The notes: a model not told the origin generated them from the sequence alone. DNA of 64,000 nucleotides from an uncultured Opitutales bacterium (GCA_944389885.1 CALXNZ010000007.1:31568-95567), one strand, 5' to 3'. Shown: positions 50,075-59,521, counted from the first letter of the stretch. Numbers and translations are program-made.

Positions 50075-51757
50075 ATGCCGGAAGAAACAAAGCCAATGCA
50101 TTTTATAAGGCAGATAATTGCCAATGACATCGCCAACGGGCTGCCTCCCGAGGCAGTGCATACCCGTTTCCCGCCGGAACCGAACGGCTGCCTGCACATA
50201 GGGCACGCCAAGGCTTTTTGCCTCGACTTTGGAATGGCGCTCGAAAACGGCGGACTTTGCAATCTGCGCTTCGACGACACAAATCCCGACAAAGAGGAAA
50301 CCCGGTTCGTGGATTCGATAAAAGAGGACGTGCATTGGCTGGGATTCGATTGGGGCGATAGGGAATTTTACGCCTCAAACTACTTTGAGCTTCTCTACGG
50401 ATTTGCGGAGGAGCTTATAATGTCGGGGAAAGCCTATGTGTGCACGCTTTCTCCGGAGGAGTTCAAAGAGTATCGCGGAGTGCCGGGGAAGCCCGGCAAA
50501 CACAGCCCGTGGCGCGACAGGCCTATAGAGGAAAGCCTCGATTTGTTTAGGCGCATGCGGGCTGGAGAGTTCGACGAGGGTCAATATGTATTGAGAGCCA
50601 AAATCGATATGGATTCTCCGAACCTGCATATGCGCGATCCCGCCATTTACAGGATAAAAAAAGCCGGGCACCATAGAACCGGAGATAAGTGGTGCATATA
50701 TCCGATGTACGATTTCGCCCATTGCCTGTGCGATGCGATAGAAGGCATAACCCACTCTCTCTGCACCCTGGAGTTTGAGGTGCATAGACCTCTGTACGAC
50801 TGGTTTATCGACAATACCAGCGTGATGAAAAACCTCAAAGTCCATCCCAGGCAATACGAATTCGCGCGGCTGAATCTCTCCTATACAATGATGAGCAAGC
50901 GCAAGCTTCAGCAGTTGGTCGCGGAAAAAATTGTGGATAATTGGGACGATCCCCGCATGCCTACATTGTCTGGCATGAGGCGCAGGGGATATACGCCCGC
51001 GGCGATTAAAAATTTCTGCGAGACGATAGGGCTTACAAAATACAATAGCCTCACCGATTTGGCTCTTCTTGAACATTGCGTGCGCCAAGATTTAAATAAG
51101 GTCGCCTTGAGGCGCATGGCAGTTTTCAATCCGCTTGAGGTTGAAATAGAAAATTGGGAGGACGGCAAAGTGGATATGCTCGACGCCGTCAACAATCCCG
51201 AAGACGAATCCGCCGGAAGCCGCAAGATTCCATTCGGGAAACGCATATTCATAGAGCGAGCGGATTTTGAAGAAAATCCCCCGAAGAAGTTTTTTAGACT
51301 ATCCCCAAATAACGAGGTTCGCTTGAGATACGCATATTTTATGAAATGCAAAGAAGTTCTCAAGGATTCCGACGGGCGCATTGTAAAACTCATCTGCACT
51401 ATAGATCCCGATAGCCGCGGAGGCAATTCTCCCGACGGGAGAAAAGTGAAAGGCACAATACACTGGGTGTCGGCCGACCATTGCGCAAAGGCGGAGGCGC
51501 GGCTCTACGAAAATCTGTTTACGCGCGAGGATATGGGAAATCTTCCGGAGGGCTCGGATTTCAAAGAATTTTTAAATCCGAATTCTTTGGAGATAAAAGA
51601 AATCCTAATAGAGCCGTCGCTTCTTGAAGCCAAATCAGGGCAGCCCTTGCAATTTGAAAGAAACGCGTATTTTATGGCCGACGCCAAACTGTCTTCGCCG
51701 GAACGCAAGGTGTTCAACAGGACGGTGACTCTAAAGGATTCCTATCAAAAAGCTTGA
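50075..51757 (+). CDS. glnS: Glutaminyl-tRNA synthetase
   Basis: 560 residues from the ATG at 50075. It charges tRNA-Gln directly; organisms with it need no Glu-tRNA amidotransferase route for this step. The class I motifs are HIGH (residues 41-44, in PPEPNGCLHIGHAKAF) and the KMSKS-like MMSKR. The glutaminyl type is indicated by FDDTNPDKEETRFVDSI and by the two C-terminal beta-barrel domains that read the anticodon. It lies 16 bases after glgP. A TTG at 50063 would add four residues and is unlikely. A strong terminator follows. Confidence 0.95.
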   Translation: MPEETKPMHFIRQIIANDIANGLPPEAVHTRFPPEPNGCLHIGHAKAFCLDFGMALENGGLCNLRFDDTNPDKEETRFVDSIKEDVHWLGFDWGDREFYASNYFELLYGFAEELIMSGKAYVCTLSPEEFKEYRGVPGKPGKHSPWRDRPIEESLDLFRRMRAGEFDEGQYVLRAKIDMDSPNLHMRDPAIYRIKKAGHHRTGDKWCIYPMYDFAHCLCDAIEGITHSLCTLEFEVHRPLYDWFIDNTSVMKNLKVHPRQYEFARLNLSYTMMSKRKLQQLVAEKIVDNWDDPRMPTLSGMRRRGYTPAAIKNFCETIGLTKYNSLTDLALLEHCVRQDLNKVALRRMAVFNPLEVEIENWEDGKVDMLDAVNNPEDESAGSRKIPFGKRIFIERADFEENPPKKFFRLSPNNEVRLRYAYFMKCKEVLKDSDGRIVKLICTIDPDSRGGNSPDGRKVKGTIHWVSADHCAKAEARLYENLFTREDMGNLPEGSDFKEFLNPNSLEIKEILIEPSLLEAKSGQPLQFERNAYFMADAKLSSPERKVFNRTVTLKDSYQKA

Positions 51758-51782
51758 ATGCCTTTGCGGCGTGATTCTCAGC

Positions 51783-51815
51783 GCGCGCCCGATGCGATTA
51801 GGGCGCGCTTTTTTA
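51783..51815 (+). terminator. Strong terminator after glnS
   Basis: GCGCGCCC (51783-51790) pairs with GGGCGCGC (51801-51808), 10-base loop, then TTTTTTA. Confidence 0.88.
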
Positions 51816-51885
51816 GGCGTAGTTTTAATGCCCGCAGGATTGGCAGGATTTAAATAATCGGGGAACAGAGCCCTCCAAAAAAAAG

Positions 51886-51916
51886 TTGACGCGGGGTCTT
51901 GAGAAGTGTCATTATT
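51886..51916 (+). promoter_or_regulatory. Putative promoter for the aminotransferase gene
   Basis: TTGACG (51886-51891) with TCATTA (51909-51914, 17-base spacer) or CATTAT (51910-51915, 18-base spacer). It lies in the 277-base non-coding region between glnS and the gene at 52035; no other structure was recognised in that region apart from the terminator. Confidence 0.4.
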
Positions 51917-52034
51917 AAAAAAGTTCCGCGCAGGGAATTTCCTATTGCGCAAATGCGATAGCATTATATCCGCAGCCTTGGCTTGAGAAAGCCTCCGCGC
52001 CTTTGCTAAATTCACAACCTTAAAAAATATAAAA

Positions 52035-52901
52035 ATGAAAGTCTATATAAACGGTAAGTATTATGAAAAGGACGAAGCCAAAGTGTCGGTATTCGATCAC
52101 GGCTTTATGTACGGCGACGGTATATTTGAAGGAATACGCCTATATCAGGGAAACGTTTTCAAACTGCCGAAACACATAGACAGATTGTTTAGGTCGGCCC
52201 GGGCAATTATGCTCGACCTTCCGTGGAGCAAGCAGTTCATAATGGACGCAGTCTGCGATGCGTGCAGAGTAAACAATCTTTCCGACGGCTATATCCGCCT
52301 GATAGTGTCCCGCGGCAGAGGCAAGCTTGGACTCTCCCCATTTACTTGCGAGGATCCCCAACTCATAATTATCGCCGATCAAATCCAGCTCTATCCGCAA
52401 GAGCTATACGATAACGGGCTCAAGGCAATAACCGTTCCTACCCGCCGGAATTCTCAAGCGGCCCTTCCCCCAATGGTCAAAAGCCTCAACTACTTGAACA
52501 ATATACTCGCAAAAATAGAAGCCTACAAACTTGGGTATCAGGAATGCCTGCTGCTCAATAATGAGGGCTATGTCGCCGAATGCAGCGGAGACAACGTGTT
52601 TATAGTGTTCGACGGTGTTTTAATCACTCCGCCCGTGAGTTGCGGTTCTCTCGGGGGCATGACGCGCCAAACCGTAATAGAGCTTGCAAAGAAGCTCGGC
52701 ATCGAATTTGTAGAAAAACCGATTACGAGGTTCGATGTCTGGACTGCCGACGAATGTTTCCTTACGGGCACTGCCGCTAAATTGATTCCTTTGGTGGAAC
52801 TTGATTCGCGTCCGATAGGAACGGGAAAAGTCGGCGACGTCACAAAGAAGCTTACCGCGGCATTTAATGAGGTCGCTCCTTTGGAGGGCGTGCACATATA
52901 A
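52035..52901 (+). CDS. ilvE: Branched-chain amino acid aminotransferase, class IV
   Basis: 288 residues. It is a PLP enzyme that exchanges amino groups between branched-chain amino acids and 2-oxoglutarate. The PLP lysine is K149 in MVKSLNYLNN. The N-terminal VFDHGFMYGDGIFEG and the GYVAECSGDNVF and CGSLGGMTRQTV segments are typical of the family. D-alanine and 4-amino-4-deoxychorismate enzymes share the fold; the whole pattern favours the branched-chain type. The start has only an A-rich leader and no Shine-Dalgarno sequence. The thioesterase-like gene follows after 74 bases. Confidence 0.88.
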   Translation: MKVYINGKYYEKDEAKVSVFDHGFMYGDGIFEGIRLYQGNVFKLPKHIDRLFRSARAIMLDLPWSKQFIMDAVCDACRVNNLSDGYIRLIVSRGRGKLGLSPFTCEDPQLIIIADQIQLYPQELYDNGLKAITVPTRRNSQAALPPMVKSLNYLNNILAKIEAYKLGYQECLLLNNEGYVAECSGDNVFIVFDGVLITPPVSCGSLGGMTRQTVIELAKKLGIEFVEKPITRFDVWTADECFLTGTAAKLIPLVELDSRPIGTGKVGDVTKKLTAAFNEVAPLEGVHI

Positions 52902-52935
52902 GCGATAGGTTTGATTTTTGTAGAGTGGGATTCTT

Positions 52936-52954
52936 GGCGGAATAATTTTCCGCC
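52936..52954 (+). other. Stem-loop before the thioesterase gene
   Basis: GGCGGAA (52936-52942) pairs perfectly with TTCCGCC (52948-52954) around a 5-base loop, 22 bases upstream of the thioesterase start. No T-run follows. It might be an attenuator or processing signal. Confidence 0.35.
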
Positions 52955-52975
52955 TCCTCCCGCAACGGGAAGTTT

Positions 52976-53356
52976 ATGGATAGTTTTGAAAACGATAAAT
53001 TTGCGATACTCTTAGGGTTTGAAGTATTGGAGAGCCGCTATGGGAAGTCCCGCGTAAGGGCAAAAGTAAAAGATGATTATCTAAATGGTGTTGGAATAAC
53101 GCACGGAGGTTTTCTGTACACTCTGGCGGATTTCGCCCTCGCAGCGGCTACAAATACAGGCGGCAGAATTGCATTGAACTCAACTGCAACAATAAATTAT
53201 CTTCAACCATGCCCGGCAGGAGCTGTAATCATAGCGGACGCGTCGTATGAGTTTGAAAATGGAAAAACAGCGTTGTGTATTATTAGAATCTCGAATGAAA
53301 AAACAGGAGAATTGTATTGTGTGTTTGAGTCGAGAGCGGTGATGAAGAAAATTTAG
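52976..53356 (+). CDS. PaaI-like hotdog thioesterase
   Basis: 126 residues, one hotdog fold. The family pattern NGVGITHGGFLYTLADFALA carries the HGG motif, and IALNSTATINYLQPCPAG follows. Members hydrolyse acyl-CoA esters, often phenylacetyl-CoA-like or 4-hydroxybenzoyl-CoA-like compounds. Its substrate is unknown. It lies 74 bases after the aminotransferase gene, in the same direction, and ends at a strong terminator. The two may be co-transcribed. Confidence 0.85.
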   Translation: MDSFENDKFAILLGFEVLESRYGKSRVRAKVKDDYLNGVGITHGGFLYTLADFALAAATNTGGRIALNSTATINYLQPCPAGAVIIADASYEFENGKTALCIIRISNEKTGELYCVFESRAVMKKI

Positions 53357-53379
53357 AATTTTCTGAAAATCAGAATGTT

Positions 53380-53412
53380 AATACGTACGGAATATTCCTG
53401 TACGTATTTTTT
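53380..53412 (+). terminator. Terminator after the thioesterase gene
   Basis: An imperfect stem, AATACGTACGGAA (53380-53392) with TTCCTGTACGTATT (53395-53408, one bulged T), is followed by TTTTT. Confidence 0.75.
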
Positions 53413-53430
53413 ATACTTCCAATTTTTACG

Positions 53431-53461
53431 TTGACAAATCGACTTGGTAATTGTTTAAAAT
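53431..53461 (+). promoter_or_regulatory. Putative promoter of the second large PEP-CTERM gene
   Basis: Perfect TTGACA (53431-53436), followed by TTTAAA (53454-53459, 17-base spacer) or TAAAAT (53456-53461, 19-base spacer). AGGAG lies before the ATG at 53502. Confidence 0.55.
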
Positions 53462-53501
53462 AATAATCATTCATTAAACACGAGTAATTAGGAGTTCAAC
53501 T

Positions 53502-55235
53502 ATGAGTCTTTTGTCGAAAAACGTTCTAAAGATATGCGCTACTCAAATTTTTTTGTGCTCGGCGCTTTTTGGTGAAACCACGTATTCCTATAATCTGCGC
53601 GATAGCGCTGCGGCATTAAATTGGGGAGATGCTTCGACATGGACTCCTGCAGCCGACGCTCCATTGGAAGTGCCAGATGGCAATACCAGCAGGGTATATC
53701 TTCAAAAGAAAGAAGTTCTGCTTATGTTGGATAAAGACCGCACTATAACATATATGGCTAACGGCGGAAATGGCATGGTACTGGATCTAATGAGTAATAA
53801 ACTCACTATTGACGCGGATATGTCAGGTTATGCATTATGGTTTAACAATGCAGGTATTAAGTCTGATTCCGAGACTATAATACAAGGCGGTACCTTTGCG
53901 CTGACAAATACCTCATCAAATCCTGATGCGCACCTGTCTTTAGGAGCGAATGCGGCCAGTACAGGAAGAACTATATTGACTTTTGCCGAAGATACGCGGC
54001 TTGAATTTTATAATAAAACTCCGAATCTGCGGTATAGATACGACGCTGATTCTGCGAGTTATAACGGCAAGAATGGTGCAGTATTTAACCTGCTTGGATA
54101 TACGACTACCGATCCTTCAAATTCTGGGACATATTCAAATCTTAGGATAGGAACCACAAGCGGGTATATAAATGAAGAATATTACGATACCTCCCTTGTC
54201 ACAGTAAACATAGGTTCCGAGAGCGTAAAGACTTCCAAAGCGGAATTAGGCGGTATAACCCAATATGGCGCAACTACTTTGAATGTTTACGGTTCTATCG
54301 TTCTAAACGGCGCCTATAGCGCAGCGGAAAATTCGACTAATTCATTGGCAAAAACCGAGTTTAATATTTATAATGGCGCTGTTGCAACATTTAAAAATAA
54401 TGCTTTCAACGCGAATGGAGGAAAGTTGTTTGTACAATCCGGCGGGAAAATTCAGGCTCTTGATTCCGGTCTCAAAATCTCAAACACAGATGTCGTGATA
54501 AACGGCAATGTAGAAGTAGCCGACGGAACAACCAACAGCTTCATACAATTTACAAATAGCACAGTGCTTCTCGATGGGGAAGGCGCGACTGTCAAATATA
54601 CAAATGTCGGCGGCGATAGCGGTTTGTACAGTGGAACGGTCATGACAATTTCCAACGGGGCTAAGCTTGATTCCTTAAACGGATTTATTGTCACGGACTC
54701 AGTGCTTCGCTTAAATACGCAGGGGGCTATATCTTGTGAATGGCTGAATTTTGGGAATAATGGAACAATAGAGTTTAACGTGGAAAATGTGGCGCAGTGC
54801 CATTTCCAAGTGTGGGGAACGAATACGAAAGCTGTTTTCAACGCTTCTCAAGATTTCTCAAAATATTCGTTTATATTCCGCAATGGCTACTCAAATAGCG
54901 AGATAAGGCATACGGTAAATATAGTATTGGGTGACAATGTGGAATATATAAAGGGGAGGTCGCTTACTGAATTTGGGCTCGCCGAAGGCTACGGATTGAC
55001 AATAGAAAACTTCGCCAACGATGTGTTCCTCTTCTCCAACTGGAACGAAAATGACGATCTCTCCTTTGTTGATCTTGGAGACGATTGGGTAGATCTGCAT
55101 ACGGATACTATTGTTGTCGATGGTCAAACTTATACAACTTTGAGGGCTAATTACATTCCAGAGCCGTCGCTTTTTGGAGGATTTTTCGGACTTGCGGCTG
55201 CGGCGTTTTACATTTATCGTAAAAGCAGAAAATGA
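53502..55235 (+). CDS. Large PEP-CTERM beta-helix surface protein
   Basis: 577 residues. A signal peptide (residues about 1-24, ending ALFG) is followed by repeated short strands and turns with DGNTSRVYLQKKEVLL near the start, like the N-terminal part of the 1319-residue protein at 42055 (both begin their mature part with a Tyr/Trp-rich strand pattern around NW.DASTW or ENWYKPG). It ends in the PEP-CTERM signal IPEPSLFGGFFGLAAAAFYIYRKSRK. It lacks the PATR repeat seen at 42055. The exosortase-sorted location is inferred. The EEP-family gene overlaps its stop by 4 bases (ATGA). Confidence 0.82.
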   Translation: MSLLSKNVLKICATQIFLCSALFGETTYSYNLRDSAAALNWGDASTWTPAADAPLEVPDGNTSRVYLQKKEVLLMLDKDRTITYMANGGNGMVLDLMSNKLTIDADMSGYALWFNNAGIKSDSETIIQGGTFALTNTSSNPDAHLSLGANAASTGRTILTFAEDTRLEFYNKTPNLRYRYDADSASYNGKNGAVFNLLGYTTTDPSNSGTYSNLRIGTTSGYINEEYYDTSLVTVNIGSESVKTSKAELGGITQYGATTLNVYGSIVLNGAYSAAENSTNSLAKTEFNIYNGAVATFKNNAFNANGGKLFVQSGGKIQALDSGLKISNTDVVINGNVEVADGTTNSFIQFTNSTVLLDGEGATVKYTNVGGDSGLYSGTVMTISNGAKLDSLNGFIVTDSVLRLNTQGAISCEWLNFGNNGTIEFNVENVAQCHFQVWGTNTKAVFNASQDFSKYSFIFRNGYSNSEIRHTVNIVLGDNVEYIKGRSLTEFGLAEGYGLTIENFANDVFLFSNWNENDDLSFVDLGDDWVDLHTDTIVVDGQTYTTLRANYIPEPSLFGGFFGLAAAAFYIYRKSRK

Positions 55236-56098
55236 AAAATTTTTTAGTACTATTTATTGTTTGCGCTGCGTCAATTTTGTCTGCGGATATTTTGAAAATA
55301 GGTTCGTTTAACGTACTTGGAACATATCCGCAGGACGCCGAATTTTCACGCGAACGTGCAAAGTTGGCCGCAGAGTTGGTCAATTACAGAGATTTCGACG
55401 TCATAGGTTTGCAGGAGGCCCAGTTCTGGCAGGTGGAGGCTATGCTGGCTCCCGGCATATATAAAAAATCCGGAGTAAATGTCTATGGGGAAGAGCTTTC
55501 TCCAAAGACTTGGTGGGCCAATATCATTCTATACAAGAAGGATAAATTTGAATTGCTTAATAGCGGCACTTTCTGGCTCACCGATACTCCGGATAAAAAA
55601 TCCGTCCCCAAAAAATGGGGCGAGCTGCAACATAGAAATTGTAATTGGGTGAAATTAAAGGATAAGAAAACCGGGAAAGAGTTCTTTTTCTTTAATACGC
55701 ATTTCGGCCTCACCTTAGACTCTCGCGTCAACATGGCTAAGGTGTTTGTGAAGAAGATAGGAGAAATCGCGGGAGATTCCGTGTTCTTCTGCTCCGGCGA
55801 CTATAACACCGTTTCTTCGGAAACCGCAACTTTGAAGGAACTTACAGGATCAGGATACCTGAGAGATTCATGGAAAATATCAAAGATGCCGCCGTACGGC
55901 CCCAAAGGAACGTTTATTTGCATGCTGTACAATAGGCGCATACGCGGAAGCGCCGAAGTGGAGGATCCCTGGAGAAAACTCGATTATCTCTTTGTTTCCC
56001 GCGGGGTAGAAGTCTTGAAGTGTTCAGTAATAATGGATAACATAGCCGGGGCGTATCCTTCGGATCACTTGCCCATTGAAGCGTATGTGAAATTCTGA
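55232..56098 (+). CDS. Secreted endonuclease/exonuclease/phosphatase (EEP) family protein
   Basis: 288 residues. A signal peptide (residues 1-18) precedes an EEP fold. The metal and catalytic motifs are SFNVLGTYP, GLQEAQFWQ (Glu), NTHFGLTLD (His), CSGDYNT (Asp, Asn) and YPSDHLPIEAYV (Asp-His). Related proteins are DNase I-like nucleases, sphingomyelinases and inositol phosphatases, so the substrate cannot be chosen. It shares ATGA with the stop of the PEP-CTERM gene, indicating translational coupling with that surface protein. A possible terminator follows. Confidence 0.82.
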   Translation: MKNFLVLFIVCAASILSADILKIGSFNVLGTYPQDAEFSRERAKLAAELVNYRDFDVIGLQEAQFWQVEAMLAPGIYKKSGVNVYGEELSPKTWWANIILYKKDKFELLNSGTFWLTDTPDKKSVPKKWGELQHRNCNWVKLKDKKTGKEFFFFNTHFGLTLDSRVNMAKVFVKKIGEIAGDSVFFCSGDYNTVSSETATLKELTGSGYLRDSWKISKMPPYGPKGTFICMLYNRRIRGSAEVEDPWRKLDYLFVSRGVEVLKCSVIMDNIAGAYPSDHLPIEAYVKF

Positions 56099-56159
56099 CG
56101 CGCCCTTGCGCGGGATTTCCAATCGAAGTTTTTAGATTCCAATTTGCAAGATACAGAAT

Positions 56160-56213
56160 GAGGCCCGTCTAAAGCGACGATTTTTTGTTGCTATGAGCGG
56201 CCTCTTTTTATAT
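56160..56213 (+). terminator. Possible terminator after the EEP gene
   Basis: GAGGCC (56160-56165) pairs with GGCCTC (56199-56204), with a 33-base loop region, followed by TTTTTATAT. Confidence 0.5.
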
Positions 56214-56241
56214 ATAACACAAAAGTTTTAATACGCTTCAT

Positions 56242-57717
56242 ATGTTGAGAAAATTTCTGTTTTGTATCATTGCATTTTCTGGATTGTCCCTCTTAGCAAC
56301 CCCGCCCAACTTTGTGCTGATAATAGCCGACGACGTCTCCCAGCAAGATATAGGGGCGTTTGGATCTCCGGTAGCGGGAACTCCCAATATAGACTCAATC
56401 GCTTCTCGCGGAATGCGTTTCGACAATGCAATCCTTACTGCGAGTTCCTGCAGCCCCAGCCGCGCGAGCATAGCCACGGGGCGTTATCCGCACAACAACG
56501 GCGCCGCCAGCGAACTCCACCGGCCTATATCCCCGCACATTGTTTGGTTTCCACAAGTATTGAAAGATGCCGGATACTATACCGCATTATCGGGCAAGGC
56601 CCATATAGGCGGAGAGCCCGTAAAAAAAGGCGGGAGATATTTTAAGGCCTTCGATAGGGTTGACGACGGCCGCAGAAATAATCCCAATCCGGAAAGCGGG
56701 GCGGGGAACTGGGTGGCGGCAATAAGAGAGCGTCCTAAAGACAAGCCATTCTTCCTTTGGCTGGCTTCGTACGACGCCCACCGCGGCTGGGAAGACAACT
56801 GGCGAAAAGAATTTGGAGAGAAAATTTCCCCTTCGGAAGTGAAATTGCCTCCGGCGCTTGTGGACACTCCCCAAACCCGTTCGGATTTTGCCTCCTACTG
56901 CAACGAAATTCGCAGGCTCGATTACTATGTGGGAGAAGTCTTGCGCGAATTGTCGGCCCAAAATGTCTTGGACAACACCGTCATTATATTTTTAGCCGAC
57001 AACGGCAGGCCCTTTCCGCGCGCAAAAACGAGGCTTATAGACGACGGCATGCGCACTCCGTTGGTGATTTGCGGGCCAGGTGTTAAAGCGCAGGCTATTT
57101 CCAGGTCGTTGGTGAGTTCGATAGATATCGCTCCTACTATCCTCGAAATGGCTGGGCTGCCAAAACCAAAAAGTTTTCAGGGAGTCTCTTTTCTCCCTGT
57201 ATTAAAAAATCCCAAAGCAGAGGTCAGGGACAGCGCATTTTCGGAGCATAATTGGCATGATTACCAGGCTTTTGGACGCTCCATAAGAAAGGGAAATTAT
57301 CTGTACATAATAAATGAATTCCCCGACAAGGCTTGGATAGGGCCCGCGGATTCCGTAAATTCTCCGTCGCACCAAGACCTGAGAAAGGCGATGTCGGAGG
57401 GGGCAAGACTTAATCCGGTGCAGGCCGATGTGTTCCTTTGCCCGCGCCCGCGCGAGGAACTCTACGATACCTCAAAAGGCGACGAACTTCAAGTGAGGAA
57501 TCTCGTTGGCGATCCCGATTTTTCCGGCGTTCTTAACGATATGAGAAAGCTTATGGAAGATTGGAGGCGCTCGACTTTGGATTCTGTGCCAAAATCTCCC
57601 ACTCCAGACTTTTTCGATCGCGATACGGGAGAGCGCTTGCCCGATAAGACGAAGTCGCCTTATTCCGACGACTATGCCGGCAAGGAAAAGCGCGCGGAAT
57701 TTCTTCTTTGCGATTAG
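56242..57717 (+). CDS. Secreted sulfatase, S1 family
   Basis: 491 residues with a signal peptide (about residues 1-20). It removes sulfate esters from glycans. C70 lies in CSPSRAS, the motif that is converted to formylglycine, and D30/D31 and the GRYPHNNG turn complete the metal site; the pattern suits S1-type, possibly heparan-type, sulfatases. Conversion needs a separate maturation enzyme, which is not in the window. It is 143 bases after the EEP gene, on the same strand. With GH2 and GH28-like proteins it suggests that sulfated or complex glycans are eaten. The specific substrate is unknown. Confidence 0.93.
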   Translation: MLRKFLFCIIAFSGLSLLATPPNFVLIIADDVSQQDIGAFGSPVAGTPNIDSIASRGMRFDNAILTASSCSPSRASIATGRYPHNNGAASELHRPISPHIVWFPQVLKDAGYYTALSGKAHIGGEPVKKGGRYFKAFDRVDDGRRNNPNPESGAGNWVAAIRERPKDKPFFLWLASYDAHRGWEDNWRKEFGEKISPSEVKLPPALVDTPQTRSDFASYCNEIRRLDYYVGEVLRELSAQNVLDNTVIIFLADNGRPFPRAKTRLIDDGMRTPLVICGPGVKAQAISRSLVSSIDIAPTILEMAGLPKPKSFQGVSFLPVLKNPKAEVRDSAFSEHNWHDYQAFGRSIRKGNYLYIINEFPDKAWIGPADSVNSPSHQDLRKAMSEGARLNPVQADVFLCPRPREELYDTSKGDELQVRNLVGDPDFSGVLNDMRKLMEDWRRSTLDSVPKSPTPDFFDRDTGERLPDKTKSPYSDDYAGKEKRAEFLLCD

Positions 57718-57762
57718 GCTGTGCGCAAACATTCGCTCCGTCTAAGGGGGGGTGCGGGCTTT

Positions 57763-58239
57763 CTAATCTGCGGCTATATCGGCGAATTTGTATTTTACGG
57801 CCATTGCCAGATTTTGCGGAGACGTCTCAATCTGTTGGCCTATTTTTCCCGCGCTGAATATTATGCTTGGCAAGTCTTTTGCGCTTGAATCCACGAATGT
57901 AGGGAAAAATTTTTTCATTCCTATTGGGGAACATCCGCCGTGCACATATCCGGTAAGCGGCAGCAGTTCTTTGGATTTTAGCATCTCTATGGATTTTTCC
58001 CCCGCGGCGACAGCCGCCTTTTTTAAATCCAGCTCCTTTGCGACCGGCACCATAAATACATAGTTTTTGTGCGACTTTCCGATTGTCACAAGAGTCTTAA
58101 AAACTTTGGAGACGTCTTGCCCTATAAGGGCGGCAACTTCTTCGCCGCTCGGGGGAACCTCTCCCGCGGGATATGAATAGCGTTTGTAATCTATTTTACC
58201 CCTGTCGAGAATCCTTACTGCGTTTGTCTTGTCGCTCAT
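57763..58239 (-). CDS. ybaK: Cys-tRNA(Pro) deacylase, YbaK/EbsC family
   Basis: 158 residues. It hydrolyses mischarged Cys-tRNA-Pro, a proofreading function. Features are KTNAVRILDRGKIDYKRYSYP, the VFKTLVTIGKSHKNYVFMVPVAKELDLKKAA segment, and the GYVHGGCSPIGMKKFFPTFVD motif. It is on the minus strand, 10 bases downstream of the lptF-like gene in transcription order, so they form an operon. It converges on the sulfatase gene across 45 bases. Confidence 0.93.
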   Translation of the reverse strand: MSDKTNAVRILDRGKIDYKRYSYPAGEVPPSGEEVAALIGQDVSKVFKTLVTIGKSHKNYVFMVPVAKELDLKKAAVAAGEKSIEMLKSKELLPLTGYVHGGCSPIGMKKFFPTFVDSSAKDLPSIIFSAGKIGQQIETSPQNLAMAVKYKFADIAAD

Positions 58240-58249
58240 TGCGCGGTTT

Positions 58250-59395
58250 TCAGTTCCTTGAAGCCCGCCAAATCAGAATGGTTCCGACTCCCTGGAATAG
58301 GAAGTTCGGCAGCCATATAAGTATATCCGGGCGCGTATGCGGATATTTTTCAAGCCATGAAATCAAAACCGTCATCATGTAATACGACATCGCCAAAGCC
58401 AATGCTATCGCAAGATTGGCGAATGTCTCCGACCTCGACGCCTTTATTCCCAAAGGCACGGCGAGCACCACCATGGCAAATATGGAAAATGCCATTGCAA
58501 AATTTTTTTGGATTTGAAGATTAACCTCTATTCTGTCCCTAAATGCGATTTCAGGAGTGAGCTTTTCAGGCGGAACGGAATGCCATGTGTTTCTGGCCTG
58601 CATCAGTTCGCCGAATGTCATCAGCTTAAGCCGCTTCTTGCCCCCCTGATATGAGCCGAGTATGTCGTTCAAAGGCAGCTTTATTACGAGCTCGTCAAAG
58701 CGTGCGGTGGGCAGGGGGCGGCGCAGGTCTTCAGGGTCTTCGGAACGGGCGCGTTCGGCGCTGCCGTTTATAAGCTTCAAAACTATCTCGTCTCTTTCAT
58801 CGTCGTAGCTCAGCCTTCCTCTGTCGGCCTGTATGGATACTTGAGCTTGGCCGTTCTTATTCAACTCCCAAATGCGGAAGCTTATAAGATCCTTGCCGTC
58901 GGAGGAGTTCGCATATATAACGTATCCGGGGAAGTCGCGTATAAAATTGCCCGGCTGTATAAATTGCAAAGGATTTTCTCGGATAAGATTTTTGAGCGAG
59001 TTCTTGTAAGTATAGTCGGCAAGGGGGGCGTAGTAAAAATTTATCCCCACGGAGAACAAAGACGCACACATAGCCAGAAAAAATACGGGGGCGGCCATGT
59101 CGTATATGGAGCGTCCGCATGCCTTTATTGCGGTAATTTCGCTCTGGGCCGACATTCTCCCGAATACGAGAAGAATTCCCGTGAGCATGCCCATGGGAAG
59201 CGCGTACGGAATGACGCCTGGAATTATGAGGGCAACTATGTATGCGAAAAATCCTATGCTTACTCTGCCTGCGGCGAGATCCCCTATGACCTCTTTCATT
59301 ACGTTGCCCACCACAAGCACAAATACGAACAAGCCAACCGTCAAAAAAGCCGATAAGGCGACCTGTTTAAATATGTAGCGGTTGAGGGTGTTCAT
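58250..59395 (-). CDS. LptF/LptG family lipopolysaccharide-export permease
   Basis: 381 residues with about six hydrophobic segments, grouped three plus three around a periplasmic domain, the arrangement of LptF and LptG. These are the membrane partners of the LptB ATPase and move LPS out of the inner membrane. NRYIFKQVALSAFLTVGLF at the start and FSIFAMVVLAVPLGIKASRSETFANLAIALAL are typical. Which of the two it is cannot be decided without its partner, which is not adjacent. Its presence supports a Gram-negative cell with LPS. ybaK lies downstream on the same strand. Confidence 0.9.
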   Translation of the reverse strand: MNTLNRYIFKQVALSAFLTVGLFVFVLVVGNVMKEVIGDLAAGRVSIGFFAYIVALIIPGVIPYALPMGMLTGILLVFGRMSAQSEITAIKACGRSIYDMAAPVFFLAMCASLFSVGINFYYAPLADYTYKNSLKNLIRENPLQFIQPGNFIRDFPGYVIYANSSDGKDLISFRIWELNKNGQAQVSIQADRGRLSYDDERDEIVLKLINGSAERARSEDPEDLRRPLPTARFDELVIKLPLNDILGSYQGGKKRLKLMTFGELMQARNTWHSVPPEKLTPEIAFRDRIEVNLQIQKNFAMAFSIFAMVVLAVPLGIKASRSETFANLAIALALAMSYYMMTVLISWLEKYPHTRPDILIWLPNFLFQGVGTILIWRASRN

Positions 59396-59491
59396 TCTTT
59401 TTTGGCAATAGTGGTTTTTGGCGGTAAATATGCAATAAAATTTGCGGGCATTGACAATGTCTTTTCAAATTCGCCGCTCAAGACTTTTTAA

Positions 59492-59521
59492 TTGACTATA
59501 TACCCTTTCATTTGTGATACT
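59492..59521 (+). promoter_or_regulatory. Putative promoter for the acyl-activating gene
   Basis: TTGACT (59492-59497), 18-base spacer, GATACT (59516-59521), about 50 bases before the ATG at 59573, in the divergent region with the LptF/G gene. A second TTGACA (59451-59456) has no good -10. Confidence 0.4.
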
